This document shows, piece by piece, positions 43,041-53,445 of a DNA stretch of 64,000 nt; position 1 is the stretch's first letter; each line of letters starts with the position of its first letter. This stretch comes from Malonomonas rubra DSM 5091. GTDB lineage: Bacteria; Desulfobacterota; Desulfuromonadia; Desulfuromonadales; Geopsychrobacteraceae. The stretch spans positions 62,001 to 126,000 of the forward strand of contig NZ_FQZT01000010.1 in assembly GCF_900142125.1 (NCBI RefSeq). The letters run 5' to 3'. Both the position numbers and the translations under genes were made by a program. Under the pieces are notes generated by a model. The model made no database searches and was not told the DNA's origin. It saw nothing but the letters and a program-made list of their open reading frames with translations.

Positions 43041-45140
43041 TTAATCTTCTTCCGGCAATTCCTGACCGAGGGCAGCCTTGCGGGAGAGCTTGATTTTGCC
43101 CTGACGGTCGATGCCGATGCATTTCACCAGAACTTCGTCACCTTCATTGAGAACGTCGGTGACGTTACGGACACGCTCGTTGGCCAGTTCGGAGACATGA
43201 ACCAGGCCGTCGGTGCCGGGGAAGATCTCGACGAAAGCACCAAACTCCATGATCTTCTTGACCTTGCCCATGTAAAGTTTATCGACTTCAGCTTCCTGGG
43301 TCAGGTCGCGGATCATCTTGATCGCAGCCTTGGCGGCAGCGCCGTCGCTGGATGCAATCTTGATGGTGCCGTCATCTTCGATGTCGATGGCACAACCGGT
43401 CGCATCGATGATGCCACGAACGTTCTTGCCACCGGAACCGATAACGGTGCGGACCTGATCCGGCTTGACCTTGATGCTGGTGATCTGCGGTGCATGCTCG
43501 GACAGTTCAGCGCGCGGCGTGTCGATCGCCTTGGCCATCTCGCCGAGGATGTGGATACGGCCTTCTTTTGCCTGCTCCAGCGCCTGCTGCATGATCTCCT
43601 TGGTGACACCGGTAATCTTGATGTCCATCTGCAAAGCAGTGATGCCATCAGCAGAACCGGTGACTTTGAAGTCCATGTCGCCGAGGTGATCCTCGTCACC
43701 GAGAATGTCGGACAGAACTGCGATGTCATCGCCTTCCTTGATCAGACCCATGGCGATACCAGCGATCGGCGTGGTCACCGGCACACCAGCGTCCATCAGC
43801 GACAGAGACGCGCCACAAACCGAAGCCATCGAGGAGGAACCGTTCGATTCGAGGACATCGGAGACGATACGGATGGTGTACGGAAAGTCCTCGTGCTGCG
43901 GCAGGATCTGGGCAGCGCTGCGCTCGGCGAGGAAACCGTGACCGATTTCGCGGCGGCCCGGGAAAAGGCGCATGCTGGTTTCACCAACGCAGAACGGCGG
44001 GAAATTGTAGTGCAGCATGAACTTCTTGAATTCCATCCCCTGCACATTATCGACACGCTGCTCGTCGGTACCGGTGCCGAGAGTGGTGGTCACCAGCGCT
44101 TGGGTCTCGCCGCGGGTAAACAGGGCGCTACCATGAGCGCGCGGCAGGACACCGACTTCGCAACTGATCGGACGAATGGTGGTCATGTCGCGGCCATCAA
44201 TACGAACGCGTTCCTTGGTGACCATGCGACGAACAACGGTCTTTTCAACTTTGCCGAGAGCTGCGGAGATTTCCTCTTCACGACCCTCAAACGTTTCGGC
44301 CAGTTGCTCTTTGACGTCAGCGCGGATGTCAGACAGGGCCGCATAGCGATCCTGCTTGACGCGGATATTGAAGGCTTCGGCAACCTTCGCTTCAGCCAGT
44401 TCGGTCACTTTAGCGACCAACTCTTCATCGGCCTGCGGAACGACGAACTCACGCTTTTCTTTACCGACCAGCGCAGCCAGTTCTTCCTGCAGCTTGATCA
44501 GCGGTTGCAGCGCTTCGTGGCCGAAGAAGATAGCATCGAGCATCTCCTGCTCGCTGAGGAAGTTGGACTCACCCTCAACCATCATGACGGCATCTTTAGA
44601 ACCGGAGATAACAATTTCAACGTCGCTCTCGGCAATCTGCTCATTGGTCGGATTGGCAACGAACTCGCCATCAACGCGGCAAACACGCACCGCAGCGATC
44701 GGCCCTTCGAAAGGAATGTCGGAGACTGCAACAGATGCTGAAGCGGCAACCATCGCCAGGGTATCCGGATCGTTGACCATGTCGGCGGAAATGACCGAAG
44801 GCATGATCTGAGTCTCGAACATGTAGCCCTTCGGGAACAGCGGACGCATCGGACGGTCGATCAGGCGGCAGATCAGGGTCTCGCGCTCAGTCGCACCACG
44901 CTCGCGGCGAAAGAAGGAACCGGGAATCTTGCCAGCTGCGTAGAATTTTTCAGCGTAGTTGACTGTCAGGGGGAAGAAATCCTGCCCTTCGCGCATTTTT
45001 CTTGCGGAAACGACAGTACAGAGGACTTTGGTGTCACCGTAAGTGACAATGACGGCGCCGTCAGCCTGACGGGCGACTTTACCAGTTTCGATGGTCAACG
45101 GCTGACCATTAAATTCAACTTCTACCTTATGAAAGGCCAT
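43041..45140 (-). CDS. pnp: Polyribonucleotide nucleotidyltransferase
   Basis: A 699-residue PNPase with the complete domain order: two RNase PH-like domains (first with [20 protein letters not shown], second with the catalytic [20 protein letters not shown] region), the linking helical domain, a KH domain ([17 protein letters not shown]) and an S1 domain ([20 protein letters not shown]). It degrades RNA 3' to 5' with phosphate and takes part in the degradosome. Ribosome site AAGGAG. It lies downstream of rpsO, the near-universal order. Confidence 0.97.
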   Translation of the reverse strand: MAFHKVEVEFNGQPLTIETGKVARQADGAVIVTYGDTKVLCTVVSARKMREGQDFFPLTVNYAEKFYAAGKIPGSFFRRERGATERETLICRLIDRPMRPLFPKGYMFETQIMPSVISADMVNDPDTLAMVAASASVAVSDIPFEGPIAAVRVCRVDGEFVANPTNEQIAESDVEIVISGSKDAVMMVEGESNFLSEQEMLDAIFFGHEALQPLIKLQEELAALVGKEKREFVVPQADEELVAKVTELAEAKVAEAFNIRVKQDRYAALSDIRADVKEQLAETFEGREEEISAALGKVEKTVVRRMVTKERVRIDGRDMTTIRPISCEVGVLPRAHGSALFTRGETQALVTTTLGTGTDEQRVDNVQGMEFKKFMLHYNFPPFCVGETSMRLFPGRREIGHGFLAERSAAQILPQHEDFPYTIRIVSDVLESNGSSSMASVCGASLSLMDAGVPVTTPIAGIAMGLIKEGDDIAVLSDILGDEDHLGDMDFKVTGSADGITALQMDIKITGVTKEIMQQALEQAKEGRIHILGEMAKAIDTPRAELSEHAPQITSIKVKPDQVRTVIGSGGKNVRGIIDATGCAIDIEDDGTIKIASSDGAAAKAAIKMIRDLTQEAEVDKLYMGKVKKIMEFGAFVEIFPGTDGLVHVSELANERVRNVTDVLNEGDEVLVKCIGIDRQGKIKLSRKAALGQELPEED

Positions 45141-45283
45141 ATTTTCTCCTTTTTGCGTTCTTCAGCCATCTGAAGAACAATCAGCTTAAAAAAATAGCTG
45201 TTGGAGGTTGGCCTGAGACAACCCTGTTCATAGGAACAGAGACTCTCTCCGGACAGCCTCCAGAGCTACAACGGTGTGAAAGG

Positions 45284-45319
45284 AAAAGGCAGCATGCCCT
45301 TTTCGACATGCTGCCTTTT
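45284..45319 (-). terminator. Hairpin after rpsO
   Basis: A perfect 13-base-pair stem (45284-45296 with 45307-45319) and 10-base loop just after the rpsO stop. The T-run on the minus strand is only four bases, so it may act partly as a terminator and partly as a processing site for the rpsO-pnp message. A further hairpin, CTGTTC with GAACAG at 45224-45239, lies in the pnp leader. Confidence 0.65.
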
Positions 45320-45322
45320 GAT

Positions 45323-45589
45323 TTAGCGGCGAATCCCGAGAGCTTTGATGATCGTCCTGTAGCGCTCGATGTCCTGCTTGATCAGGTAGTCAAGCAAGCG
45401 TCGGCGCTGACCAACCATCTTCAGCAATCCACGGCGGGAATGGTGATCCTTCTTGTGTGTCTTGAAGTGATCAGTCAGGTAAGTGATCCGCTCAGTCAAA
45501 AGAGCAATTTGGACTTCCGGGGAACCCGTGTCGCCTTCATGGCGCTTGAATTCGTTGATAATTTCCTGTTTACGTTCTGTGCCCAGCAC
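45323..45589 (-). CDS. rpsO: Ribosomal protein S15
   Basis: An 88-residue S15 with [20 protein letters not shown] and the RNA-binding [20 protein letters not shown] stretch. Starts with GTG at 45589 after AGGAGACCACA. It binds 16S rRNA early in 30S assembly. Confidence 0.97.
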   Translation of the reverse strand: MLGTERKQEIINEFKRHEGDTGSPEVQIALLTERITYLTDHFKTHKKDHHSRRGLLKMVGQRRRLLDYLIKQDIERYRTIIKALGIRR

Positions 45590-45703
45590 TGTGGTCTCCT
45601 TTTAGTTTACAAATAAAGCCAGTGGCGGTGGCTTGTTTTCTTCGTTTGAACCTACGCTATCTACCATAACTCTGGTTCATATGTAAAGAATATTTGAACG
45701 ATT

Positions 45704-46609
45704 TTATTGACCGACAAAAACCCGTATCAGCTCAAAATCTCCACGTTTTTCCTTCTTGCGCTGCGGTGCAAATCGGGCCATGGCCGCAAGGCTACCCTTG
45801 ATCTGCAAGCGCACCATCTGCCCATCGGTAATTTCTGTTTCGCACATCGTTTGCTCACGTGTCGGCGGCACACCGCAGCGCAAGGACGAAACGGCTTCGT
45901 TTCGCACATTTACAGCGGGATGCTCGGCCAGCGCAGCGTCCATCGACAACAGTCCAGGCAGCTCACCCTCGGCAGTTTTCAGCTGATCGAGAGTCACGCA
46001 CTCATCGATATGAAAGAGACCACTTCGGGTTCTGCGCAACGCCGTCATGTGCGCCCCGCAGCCAAGCTCAGCTCCGATGTCATCAATCAGGGTACGGATG
46101 TATGTTCCTTTCGAACAATCGACATCGATGGTGACAAAGGGGAAATCGACAGCGATAATCTCCAGCTTGCTGATAGTTACCGGGCGCGCTTCACGCTCAA
46201 CCTCTTTCCCCTCGCGAGCCAGTTTGTAAAGCGGCACACCGTTTTTTTTCAGTGCCGAGTACATCGGCGGCACCTGCATGATGTCACCACGGAATTTTTC
46301 GCAGACGGCGTCCAGTTGGGCGGGGGAAAGTTCCGGCACATCTTTCACGGCCAACACCTCCCCTTCCGAATCGAGGGTGTCGGTCGCAACCCCCAGTTTC
46401 AGCGTTGCCCGGTAACTCTTGTTATCGGCAAACAGGAACTGCAGGACCTTGGTGCCATCGTTGACCGCAACCGGCAAGACTCCCGTTGCCAGGGGATCAA
46501 GGGTCCCGGCGTGTCCGACTTTTCGGGTCTTGCAAATGCGGCGCACGTGACGCACGACGTCATGCGAGCTTAACCCGGCGGGTTTATCTATCAACAGAAG
46601 TCCGTGCAC
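45704..46609 (-). CDS. truB: tRNA pseudouridine-55 synthase
   Basis: A 301-residue TruB with the opening LLIDKPAGLSSHDVV and the catalytic Asp in KVGHAGTLDPLATGVLPV, then KSYRATLKLGVATDTLDSEG and CSKGTYIRTLIDDIG. It converts U55 of tRNA. GTG at 46609 is the start; nrnA ends 9 bases upstream. The C-terminal part has a PUA-like segment. Confidence 0.96.
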   Translation of the reverse strand: MHGLLLIDKPAGLSSHDVVRHVRRICKTRKVGHAGTLDPLATGVLPVAVNDGTKVLQFLFADNKSYRATLKLGVATDTLDSEGEVLAVKDVPELSPAQLDAVCEKFRGDIMQVPPMYSALKKNGVPLYKLAREGKEVEREARPVTISKLEIIAVDFPFVTIDVDCSKGTYIRTLIDDIGAELGCGAHMTALRRTRSGLFHIDECVTLDQLKTAEGELPGLLSMDAALAEHPAVNVRNEAVSSLRCGVPPTREQTMCETEITDGQMVRLQIKGSLAAMARFAPQRKKEKRGDFELIRVFVGQ

Positions 46610-46618
46610 GTGAATAAA

Positions 46619-47575
46619 TCAGATGAGACGATCGAGCAGACGGGAAACAGTCGCCCTGGCTTCTTCGAGAGAACCGTTGACCTTGGCTCCTGCAGCATTG
46701 TGATGACCACCACCGCCCAGTTCACGGGCCATGGCGCCGACATCAATGGTGCCCCGCGAGCGCATGCTGATCTTATAGGCGTCAGCTCCGATCTGGCGAA
46801 AGAAGAGAGCAACCTCAACACCGCGGATAGCGCGAGGATAGTTGACAAAACCATCGGTGTGCTCTTCAGACGCTCCGGACTGCTTAAGAATGTCTTCGGT
46901 CATGGCAACCGATGCATAACGACCACAGTCAGAGATTTCCAGCGTTGGCAGCACCAAGCCGAGCAATTTCATCCGCTCCGGCGCCAGACTTTCATACAGG
47001 CAACTGGCAATTTCCCAGGGGTCAATACCCATACCGACCAGACGACCGGCAACACTAAAGGCTTCAGGATTGGCACTTGAATAACGGAACGAACCGGTAT
47101 CAGAAAGAATACCGAGGTAGAGCGGCTTGGCGACATCCAAACTCATCCGGTAATCACACTGCTGCAGTACCCGGTCAATCAAGACCGCCGTAGCACTGGC
47201 AGTGGTGTCGACATAGCAGATATCACCGAATTCGGAATGAGGATGATGATCGATGTTCACCAGAGCTTTACAGCACTCCTGCACAGGCACTCCGGCACGT
47301 ACCAGATCACCCGAATCGAGGACAAAAGCAACATCGAACTGTTTATTTTCCGGCAGAGTGGTGACCAGCTGATCGAACCCGGGCAGGAACTGCATGATCT
47401 GCGGAACACCGTCAACATTGAGTGCCACCACGTCTTTACCCATTTCGCGCAGGGCGTTGGCCAAACCAAGGGTCGAGCCGATGGCGTCGCCGTCCGGGTT
47501 TTCGTGCGCAACAACGAGGAAACTTGTGTTCGCCTCAATCAGGTCAACTATCTGCTGAATCATCCGTATCATCAT
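46619..47575 (-). CDS. nrnA: Bifunctional oligoribonuclease/PAP phosphatase (DHH/DHHA1)
   Basis: A 318-residue DHH phosphoesterase with VAHENPDGDAIGS (metal-binding DxD), VLDSGDL, the signature NIDHHPHSEFGD (DHH) and the DHHA1 tail GGGGHHNAAG. It degrades nano-RNA and 3'-phosphoadenosine 5'-phosphate. The start is uncertain: ATG at 47575, 47572 and 47563 are all in frame and all overlap the rbfA end; the last gives the N-terminus most like relatives (MIQQIVDLIEAN). Confidence 0.93.
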   Translation of the reverse strand: MMIRMIQQIVDLIEANTSFLVVAHENPDGDAIGSTLGLANALREMGKDVVALNVDGVPQIMQFLPGFDQLVTTLPENKQFDVAFVLDSGDLVRAGVPVQECCKALVNIDHHPHSEFGDICYVDTTASATAVLIDRVLQQCDYRMSLDVAKPLYLGILSDTGSFRYSSANPEAFSVAGRLVGMGIDPWEIASCLYESLAPERMKLLGLVLPTLEISDCGRYASVAMTEDILKQSGASEEHTDGFVNYPRAIRGVEVALFFRQIGADAYKISMRSRGTIDVGAMARELGGGGHHNAAGAKVNGSLEEARATVSRLLDRLI

Positions 47576-47924
47576 CCTTTAAATCGTCCTGAACCTGACG
47601 CAGCAGGTCGTCGATTTTACGTCCGTAACCGATCGACTTATCATATTCGAAACGCAGCTCCGGGATAAAACGCATACGGATAACCTGTCCCAATTGTCGG
47701 CGCAAATAAGGAGCAACGCTTTTCAGACCACGTTCTGCGTCCTTACGCTCAGTCGCTTCATCGAGTACGGTAAAAAAAACCTTTGCGATGCTCAGGTCTT
47801 TCGACACGGTCACACCAGTAATTGAGACCGGGGCAACGCGCGGGTCCTTGATGCCATGCATCATCAACAGGGCGACTTCTTTATGGATCTGTTCTGCGAC
47901 CCGTTCTGGACGATAACCACTCAA
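47544..47924 (-). CDS. rbfA: Ribosome-binding factor A
   Basis: A 126-residue KH-fold protein with YRPERVAEQIHKEVALLM, GIKDPRVAPVSITGV and LRRQLGQVIRMRFIPELRF. It assists 30S maturation by binding near helix 1 of 16S rRNA. An acidic tail of Asp and Ser closes the protein and overlaps the nrnA start. The start overlaps the DUF503 gene by four bases (ATGA). Confidence 0.96.
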   Translation of the reverse strand: MSGYRPERVAEQIHKEVALLMMHGIKDPRVAPVSITGVTVSKDLSIAKVFFTVLDEATERKDAERGLKSVAPYLRRQLGQVIRMRFIPELRFEYDKSIGYGRKIDDLLRQVQDDLKDDDTDDSADS

Positions 47925-48223
47925 GAAAAATCTTCTCCGTAATGCAGAAACTCGACATCGGTGTCGAGCAACTCGGCGAAACCACAGCTTTCGATTTCGC
48001 TTTCGACCTTATGGAAAACCGACTCCAATTGTGACTCGGAGCCGGCTGTCATACTTAATCCAATCACGGCACGTTGCAACAGATCCTGACAGCCGACTTC
48101 GGCAACCGAAACCGGATAACGGGAACGCAGTCGCGCCGTTATTTTATTAACCTGCGAACGCTTCTGTTTCAGACTCTGGGTGTCGTACAGACGGATGTCC
48201 AGTCTCAATACACCGACAACCAT
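47921..48223 (-). CDS. DUF503/YlxP family protein
   Basis: A 100-residue protein with MVVGVLRLDIRLYDTQSLKQ, KRSQVNKITARLRSRYPVSV and AEVGCQDLLQRAVIGLSMTA, the whole conserved core of DUF503. It is regularly encoded between infB and rbfA and is presumed to help ribosome assembly or translation; in Gram-positives the relative is YlxP. Four bases overlap with rbfA. Confidence 0.93.
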   Translation of the reverse strand: MVVGVLRLDIRLYDTQSLKQKRSQVNKITARLRSRYPVSVAEVGCQDLLQRAVIGLSMTAGSESQLESVFHKVESEIESCGFAELLDTDVEFLHYGEDFS

Positions 48224-48246
48224 AATCAGAGCCTTTCACCGTACCA

Positions 48247-50988
48247 TTAAAGCGTCGTTTTGATCTCTTCCATCTCGAAGGCTTCGACAATGTCGCCAAC
48301 CTTGATGTCGTTGTAGTTCTCCAGACCGATACCACATTCGTAACCGCTGGCAACTTCCTTGACGTCATCCTTGAAGCGTTTGAGGGAGCTGAGCTTGCCT
48401 TCCCAGATAACAACATTATCACGTACCAGGCGAACCTGGGCATTACGCACAACCTTGCCATCGAGGACGTAACAACCGGCGATGGTTCCGATGCGGGAAA
48501 CATGGAAAGTTTCGCGCACTTCGACACGACCCAAGTCCTTCTCGCGCAGGGTCGGTGCCAGCAGGCCTTCCATCGCGTCACGGATATCGTTGACGGCATC
48601 ATAGATGACACTGTACAGCCGGATATCGACCTTCTCGGTTTCGGCCATGGTTTTCGCCTTGGTTTCCGGGCGTACGTTGAAACCGAGGACGATTGCGTTC
48701 GATGCCGTAGCGAGGGTGACATCACTCTCGGAGATACCGCCAACACCGGTGTGGATGACATTCAGGCGGCAAGAATCTGTCGACAGTTTTTCCAGTGTAT
48801 CGCGGACCGCTTCGACAGAACCCTGCACGTCGGCCTTGATAATGACGGCCAACTCTTCAACTTCGCCTTCCTGCATTTTAGCGAACAACTGATCGAGAGA
48901 CACCTTACTGCTCTTGGCCAGATCGATCTCGCGTTGCTTCTGCTGACGGTGCTGGGAAACATCCTTGGCAGCTTTTTCACTTTCAACGGCATGGAATGTC
49001 TCACCGGCATCCGGCACCCCACCAAGACCGGTCACCTCGACCGGGAAGGATGGGCCAGCTTCCTTAACCTGTTTACCGGTTGCGGTCGTCATTGAACGAA
49101 CGCGGCCGAAATGCAGACCGGCAACGATCGCATCACCCTGTTTGAGGGTACCGTCCTGAACCAGAACAGTAGCAACCGGACCGCGGCCTTTGTCGAGACG
49201 GGCCTCGACGATGGAGCCCTTGGCACGCTTGTTCGGATTTGCCTGCAGTTCGAGAACTTCGGCCTGCAGCAGAATCATTTCCAGCAGAGTATCAAGGTTG
49301 GTCTGCTGTTTAGCAGAGACCTCGACAAAAATAGTATCACCACCCCACTCTTCCGGCACCAGTTCGAACTCGGTCAGTTCCTGCTTGACCCGCTCCGGGT
49401 TGGCTTCCGGTTTATCGATCTTGTTGACAGCAACGATCAGCGGGACACCGGCAGCCTTGGAGTGGTTGATCGCTTCCTTGGTCTGCGGCATGACGCCGTC
49501 ATCAGCAGCAACCACGAGAATAACGATATCGGTCACACCAGCACCACGGGCACGCATGGCGGTAAAGGCTTCGTGACCCGGGGTATCGAGGAAGGTGATC
49601 TTGCGACCGTCCAATTCGACGTCGTAAGCACCGATATGCTGGGTGATACCACCGGCCTCACCCTCGGTAACATTGGCTTCACGAATGGCATCGAGCAAGC
49701 TGGTTTTACCGTGGTCAACGTGACCCATAATGGTCACCACCGGCGGACGAGTCTTCAGATCCTCGGCATTATCTTCTGCCTCTTTTTTCGCTTCGACTTC
49801 AAGAATGGTCTCTTCGTCGAAGGCAACGTTTTCAACTTCGTAGTTGAATTCGGACGCAAGGATCGCTGCGGACTCGTAATCGAGGGGATGGTTGATAGTC
49901 ACCATCGACCCCTGGCGCATCAATTCAGCAATCAGTTCGTTCGCTTTGACGCCCATCCGTTTAGCGAGTTCACCAACAGTGATCGAGTCACTGATGCGGA
50001 TAATCCGCTTGATCGCTTTACTGATGGTGACTTCAGTCTGCTTGGTCTGTTTCGCCTGCTTACCACCGCGCTTTTTCTTCCCGCCCATGCGGCTCGGCTC
50101 AAACACCTCAACCCTTCTGCCGCGCCTGGAAACCCGTCCGTCCTCACCATTGTCATGGTCGTTACGACGTCCCTTCTTGCGCTTCTTATTGCGGCCTTCT
50201 TTTTCCGGCAGAGGTTGTTCCATGGGGGCCGCAGGAGCAACATCAACCCGTTTGCGACCACGTGCGGGAGCACCTGCATCGGGTCTGGCACCCGGCCGTT
50301 GCGGCCGATCCTGTCGTGCCGGACGCTCCCCGTTACGACCACGGGAACGGTCCTGGCGATCCTGTCCTGCAGGTGCAGGCTTGGGCAACTCGACCCGACC
50401 GAGGATCTTGGCCTTATCTGCGGTCGCTTTAACTGTCTTCTTCGGCTTCGGCTCTTCAACCGGTTTGGTTTCCGGTTCCGGCTTAGGAGTCGGGGCAGGC
50501 TCTTTGGCCACTTCCGGTTCCGGCTCGGGAGTCGGAGCAGGCTCTTCGGCCACTTCCGGTTCCGGCTCGGGAGTCGGAGCAGGCTCTTCGGCCACTTCCG
50601 GTTCCGGCTCAGAAGTCGGAGCAGGCTCTTCGGCCACTTCCGGTTCCGGCTCAGGAGTCGGAGCAGGCTCTTCGGCAACCTCCGGTTCCGGCTCGGGAGT
50701 CGGAGCAGGCTCTTCGGCCACTTCCGGTTCCGGCTCGGGAGTCGGAGCAGGCTCTTCAGCCTTTTTACGCACGACAGTTTTCCGCCGACGGATCAGGCCC
50801 GGCTTGATGCGAGCTTCCTCGATCTTCTCTTCTTGCGGAGTGTCCAGCGCCTTGAGCTTCTGCAGATCTTCATCAGTGAGAGAACTGGCGTGGGATGCCA
50901 CTTCAACCCCGGCATCGGCAAGCTTGGCCAGCATCTCCTTGTTTTCAAGCCCAAGTTCTTTCGCCAGTTCGTATACCCTCTTGCCCAT
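48247..50988 (-). CDS. infB: Translation initiation factor IF-2
   Basis: A 913-residue IF-2. The N-terminal IF2N motif [20 protein letters not shown] begins the protein, followed by a Pro/Glu-rich repeat linker, an Arg/Gly-rich segment, a second IF2N domain ([20 protein letters not shown]), the GTPase domain with [17 protein letters not shown] and NKID, and domains II-IV. It brings initiator tRNA to the 30S subunit. ATG 50988 overlaps the ylxR-like stop by one base (TGATG) and follows GGGAG; the TTG one codon upstream is not needed. The linker repeat is described separately. Confidence 0.97.
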   Translation of the reverse strand: MGKRVYELAKELGLENKEMLAKLADAGVEVASHASSLTDEDLQKLKALDTPQEEKIEEARIKPGLIRRRKTVVRKKAEEPAPTPEPEPEVAEEPAPTPEPEPEVAEEPAPTPEPEPEVAEEPAPTSEPEPEVAEEPAPTPEPEPEVAEEPAPTPEPEPEVAKEPAPTPKPEPETKPVEEPKPKKTVKATADKAKILGRVELPKPAPAGQDRQDRSRGRNGERPARQDRPQRPGARPDAGAPARGRKRVDVAPAAPMEQPLPEKEGRNKKRKKGRRNDHDNGEDGRVSRRGRRVEVFEPSRMGGKKKRGGKQAKQTKQTEVTISKAIKRIIRISDSITVGELAKRMGVKANELIAELMRQGSMVTINHPLDYESAAILASEFNYEVENVAFDEETILEVEAKKEAEDNAEDLKTRPPVVTIMGHVDHGKTSLLDAIREANVTEGEAGGITQHIGAYDVELDGRKITFLDTPGHEAFTAMRARGAGVTDIVILVVAADDGVMPQTKEAINHSKAAGVPLIVAVNKIDKPEANPERVKQELTEFELVPEEWGGDTIFVEVSAKQQTNLDTLLEMILLQAEVLELQANPNKRAKGSIVEARLDKGRGPVATVLVQDGTLKQGDAIVAGLHFGRVRSMTTATGKQVKEAGPSFPVEVTGLGGVPDAGETFHAVESEKAAKDVSQHRQQKQREIDLAKSSKVSLDQLFAKMQEGEVEELAVIIKADVQGSVEAVRDTLEKLSTDSCRLNVIHTGVGGISESDVTLATASNAIVLGFNVRPETKAKTMAETEKVDIRLYSVIYDAVNDIRDAMEGLLAPTLREKDLGRVEVRETFHVSRIGTIAGCYVLDGKVVRNAQVRLVRDNVVIWEGKLSSLKRFKDDVKEVASGYECGIGLENYNDIKVGDIVEAFEMEEIKTTL
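50467..50760 (-). repeat. 42-base tandem repeat within infB, seven units
   Basis: Seven units in the coding frame specify [14 protein letters not shown] or close variants (one Ser for Pro, one Lys for Glu, the last with a Lys for Glu and Thr end). Several units are identical at DNA level. Unit number is therefore prone to slippage. The linker is expected to be an extended, acidic, Pro-rich rod. Confidence 0.9.
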
Positions 50989-51581
50989 CAATTCTCCCTT
51001 ACCAGTTGCTTATATCTTTGCAATTCAATCAAAATTGCATCTGCCAGAGTGCCTTTTTGCACGGCAACAGCACTCCGTTCCCCTTTACCTAAAATCTGCC
51101 CAAGCAGATCCTTGGTTAACATCTGACTGCATTCTACCTTGTGGTGTGCCGCCAAAGACTGAAGCTTCTCGGCAATTGCAGTCGAAATGTCATTCGTCAC
51201 AATAACCAAGGCGAAATCACTCGCCTGGCGCAGGCCGGTCATGATGGCGTTCGTCCCAGAGACCACCTGCCCCGATTTCCTGCCCATTCCGAGCAGGCTT
51301 ACTATTTTCTGTTCCAGTGCCGAAGTCAACTGGTTCGTCAGATCTGACAATTCGGCATTTTTACACTTCCCTTTGAAACTGCGCTGAAACTGCTTTCGCT
51401 CAACGGCAGTATGCAAACACTCCAGATCGATACAGGTGTAAGCGCCCCGACCCGGCAAGCGATTCCGGTAGTCAACCACAAGTGCACCGTCCGGCGCAAC
51501 GACATAGCGGACAAGTTGCCCCTGTGGTTTTGTCTCACGGCAAGCAACACAGGAGCGATGCGGGCCTTTATCAGCAGACAA
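50988..51581 (-). CDS. YlxR (DUF448) and L7Ae/YlxQ-like fusion
   Basis: A 197-residue protein. Residues 7-80 are YlxR/DUF448 with [20 protein letters not shown] and [20 protein letters not shown]; residues 95-190 are an L7Ae-like RNA-binding domain with [20 protein letters not shown] and [12 protein letters not shown]. In many bacteria these are two genes between nusA and infB; here they are joined. Start is TTG at 51581, preceded by AGGAG at ideal distance. Likely an RNA-binding protein of the translation apparatus. Confidence 0.88.
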   Translation of the reverse strand: MSADKGPHRSCVACRETKPQGQLVRYVVAPDGALVVDYRNRLPGRGAYTCIDLECLHTAVERKQFQRSFKGKCKNAELSDLTNQLTSALEQKIVSLLGMGRKSGQVVSGTNAIMTGLRQASDFALVIVTNDISTAIAEKLQSLAAHHKVECSQMLTKDLLGQILGKGERSAVAVQKGTLADAILIELQRYKQLVREN

Positions 51582-51589
51582 GCTTACTC

Positions 51590-52774
51590 CTAAACCTGAT
51601 CGTCATCCTTGGTCGCATCTTCTACAGCCTCTTCGGCTTCCACGACAGGAGTTTCTTCAACCTCGGCGACAGCGTCTACCTCAGCTGCGTCAACAGTCTC
51701 CTCGGGCGCTTCTTCAGCAGAAGCCGCCTGCTGTTCTTCTTCCTGTGCGTGGGTCTCGCTCTTGATGTCGATCTTCCAGTTGATCAGCTTGGCGGCGAGG
51801 CGGACATTCTGGCCTTTTTTGCCGATCGCCAGCGAGAGCTGATCATCCGGCACGATAATTTCCATCGATTCAGCTTCATCATCGATATAAACCCGGGACA
51901 CTTCAGCCGGAGCCAGTGCCGCACAAGCAAAACGGGCCGGATCGGGAGTCCAGGGGATAATATCGATGCGCTCTCCGCGCAACTCGGTCACAACATTCTG
52001 TACCCGGGAGCCACGCATACCAACGCAGGCACCAACCGGATCGACATCGATGTCATGCGACTCAACAGCAATCTTCGCCCGACTGCCCGGCTCACGGACA
52101 GCATTTTTGATTTCGACGATGCCTTCAGCAATCTCCGGCACTTCCGATTTGAACAGCGAAATCAGCAGGCCAGGATGGGTGCGCGAAAGAATGATCTGCG
52201 GCCCCTTGGCCGACATTTTCACTTCAGAGATGTAAGCGCGAACGCGGTCAGACTGGCGATAGTTTTCCCGCGGCACCTGTTCGCGGTTCGGCAACAGGGC
52301 CTCAGCACGACCGAGGTCGACGATCAGGTCGCCACGCTCGTAGCGGCGCACGATACCGTTAACAACTTCACCAACACGGTCCTTGAACTCGTTGAAAACA
52401 CCTTCACGCTCAGCCTCGCGTACTTTCTGGATAATCACCTGCTTGGCTGTCTGAGCGGCAATCCGACTGAAGCTGCCAGCTTCCATCATCATGCCGAGGG
52501 AGTCACCAACCTCGACATCCGGGTCAACCTCGCGAGCCTCCTCGATATCGATCTCCTTGTAGGAGTCGACCACTTCTTCAACAACGGTGACGAATTCGAA
52601 CACCTCGACCTCACCGATCTCATCGTTGAAGTGAGCTTCAAGATCACGCGTGTTGCGAAACTTCTTGTTCGCCGCGGAAAGGACTGCGGATTCGAGAGCT
52701 TCGACCAGAATTTCGCGATCGATCCCCTTGTCCTTGACCACCTGATCGATGATGTGATTAAGGTTGCCCACCAT
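51590..52774 (-). CDS. nusA: Transcription termination/antitermination factor NusA
   Basis: A 394-residue NusA: N-terminal RNA polymerase-binding domain ([18 protein letters not shown]), S1 domain ([20 protein letters not shown]), KH1 ([20 protein letters not shown]) and KH2 ([20 protein letters not shown]), followed by an acidic, Ala/Glu-rich tail in place of helix-hairpin-helix AR domains. It controls pausing and termination. Confidence 0.96.
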   Translation of the reverse strand: MVGNLNHIIDQVVKDKGIDREILVEALESAVLSAANKKFRNTRDLEAHFNDEIGEVEVFEFVTVVEEVVDSYKEIDIEEAREVDPDVEVGDSLGMMMEAGSFSRIAAQTAKQVIIQKVREAEREGVFNEFKDRVGEVVNGIVRRYERGDLIVDLGRAEALLPNREQVPRENYRQSDRVRAYISEVKMSAKGPQIILSRTHPGLLISLFKSEVPEIAEGIVEIKNAVREPGSRAKIAVESHDIDVDPVGACVGMRGSRVQNVVTELRGERIDIIPWTPDPARFACAALAPAEVSRVYIDDEAESMEIIVPDDQLSLAIGKKGQNVRLAAKLINWKIDIKSETHAQEEEQQAASAEEAPEETVDAAEVDAVAEVEETPVVEAEEAVEDATKDDDQV

Positions 52775-52841
52775 CTTGTCATACCCCTTTTGCTGTCTGT
52801 AACAGCCGTTTTTTGTTTAAACTCTACTGCCGTTAGCGCAG

Positions 52842-53324
52842 TTAAAACTCATATTCCAGATTCGCTCTTTCGATCTGATCCAACGGGATCTTGACCTGCA
52901 CAGCGTTTTTTTCTTTCAATGTCACAACAACATCGGCCCCGGCCATTCCGTCCAGAGTCCCAGTAAAAGACTTACGGTTGCGCCCACGCCCATCCGGGTC
53001 ACAAGCGACAACGGTTTTGATCTTTACGTTTTGCCCGGCGAAACGGTCAAAATCTTTTGCCTTCTTCAAAGGCCGATCGAGACCAGGCGAGGACACTTCA
53101 AGGTTGTACGCCGTTCCGATCACATCCTCAACATCAAGAATAGCGCTGATCTCACGGCTGGCCTCAGCACACTGATCGAGCGTGATACCACCTTCTTTAT
53201 CCAGGTAAAAACGCAGCACCCAGCCGCGCCCTTCCCGCTGGTACTCAAGATCAACCAATTCCAGGCCCAGATCATCCAGAATCGGTTGTACCAACAGCTC
53301 TACCTGTTCAACAATTTGCGCCAA
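52842..53324 (-). CDS. rimP: Ribosome maturation factor RimP
   Basis: A 160-residue protein with LELVDLEYQREGRGWVLRFY, GITLDQCAEASREISAILD and the signature YNLEVSSPGLDRPLKKAKDF. It assists 30S assembly. Start is TTG at 53324 preceded by GAGG. It is the first gene of the rimP-nusA-ylxR-infB-DUF503-rbfA-nrnA-truB block and has a promoter and hairpin just upstream. Confidence 0.95.
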   Translation of the reverse strand: MAQIVEQVELLVQPILDDLGLELVDLEYQREGRGWVLRFYLDKEGGITLDQCAEASREISAILDVEDVIGTAYNLEVSSPGLDRPLKKAKDFDRFAGQNVKIKTVVACDPDGRGRNRKSFTGTLDGMAGADVVVTLKEKNAVQVKIPLDQIERANLEYEF

Positions 53325-53342
53325 TTTCAGCCTCGTAATAAC

Positions 53343-53367
53343 AAAAAAAAGCGAGCCGAGGGCTCAC
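53343..53367 (-). terminator. Intrinsic terminator in the rimP leader (possible attenuator)
   Basis: On the minus strand GTGAGCC (53367-53361) pairs with GGCTCGC (53357-53351) over a 3-base loop with one G-T pair, followed by eight T. It ends about 20 bases before the rimP start codon. A promoter-like sequence lies upstream of it, so it is either the end of the preceding transcript or an attenuator for the rimP operon. Confidence 0.7.
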
Positions 53368-53400
53368 TTTCCAAGGGTGGTACGTCGTGAAAACTCAATG

Positions 53401-53429
53401 TTGATACCACTTCACATTTACAAAAGCAA
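53401..53429 (-). promoter_or_regulatory. Candidate sigma-70 promoter of the rimP-nusA-infB operon
   Basis: On the minus strand TTGCTT (53429-53424) and TATCAA (53406-53401) are 17 bases apart. An inverted repeat, TACCAC at 53405-53410 with GTGGTA at 53377-53382, overlaps the -10 box. The start would fall near 53394, upstream of the hairpin at 53343-53367. Confidence 0.45.
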
Positions 53430-53445
53430 GTAAATAATTAATCCT

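Noticed and set aside
43197-44741. 514-codon plus-strand frame opposite pnp
   Set aside because: The translated text is rich in His, Asp and Arg as expected from antisense reading of pnp; no domain is recognisable.
49111-51126. 671-codon plus-strand frame opposite infB with [13 protein letters not shown] repeats
   Set aside because: The repeats are the antisense image of the IF-2 linker repeat; no ribosome site or family match.
53370-53400. T-box-like text AGGGTGGTACGTCG on the plus strand
   Set aside because: It resembles the conserved T-box 14-mer, but no plus-strand gene follows, and no stem I or terminator is present in that direction. The likeness probably reflects the inverted repeat of the rimP promoter region.
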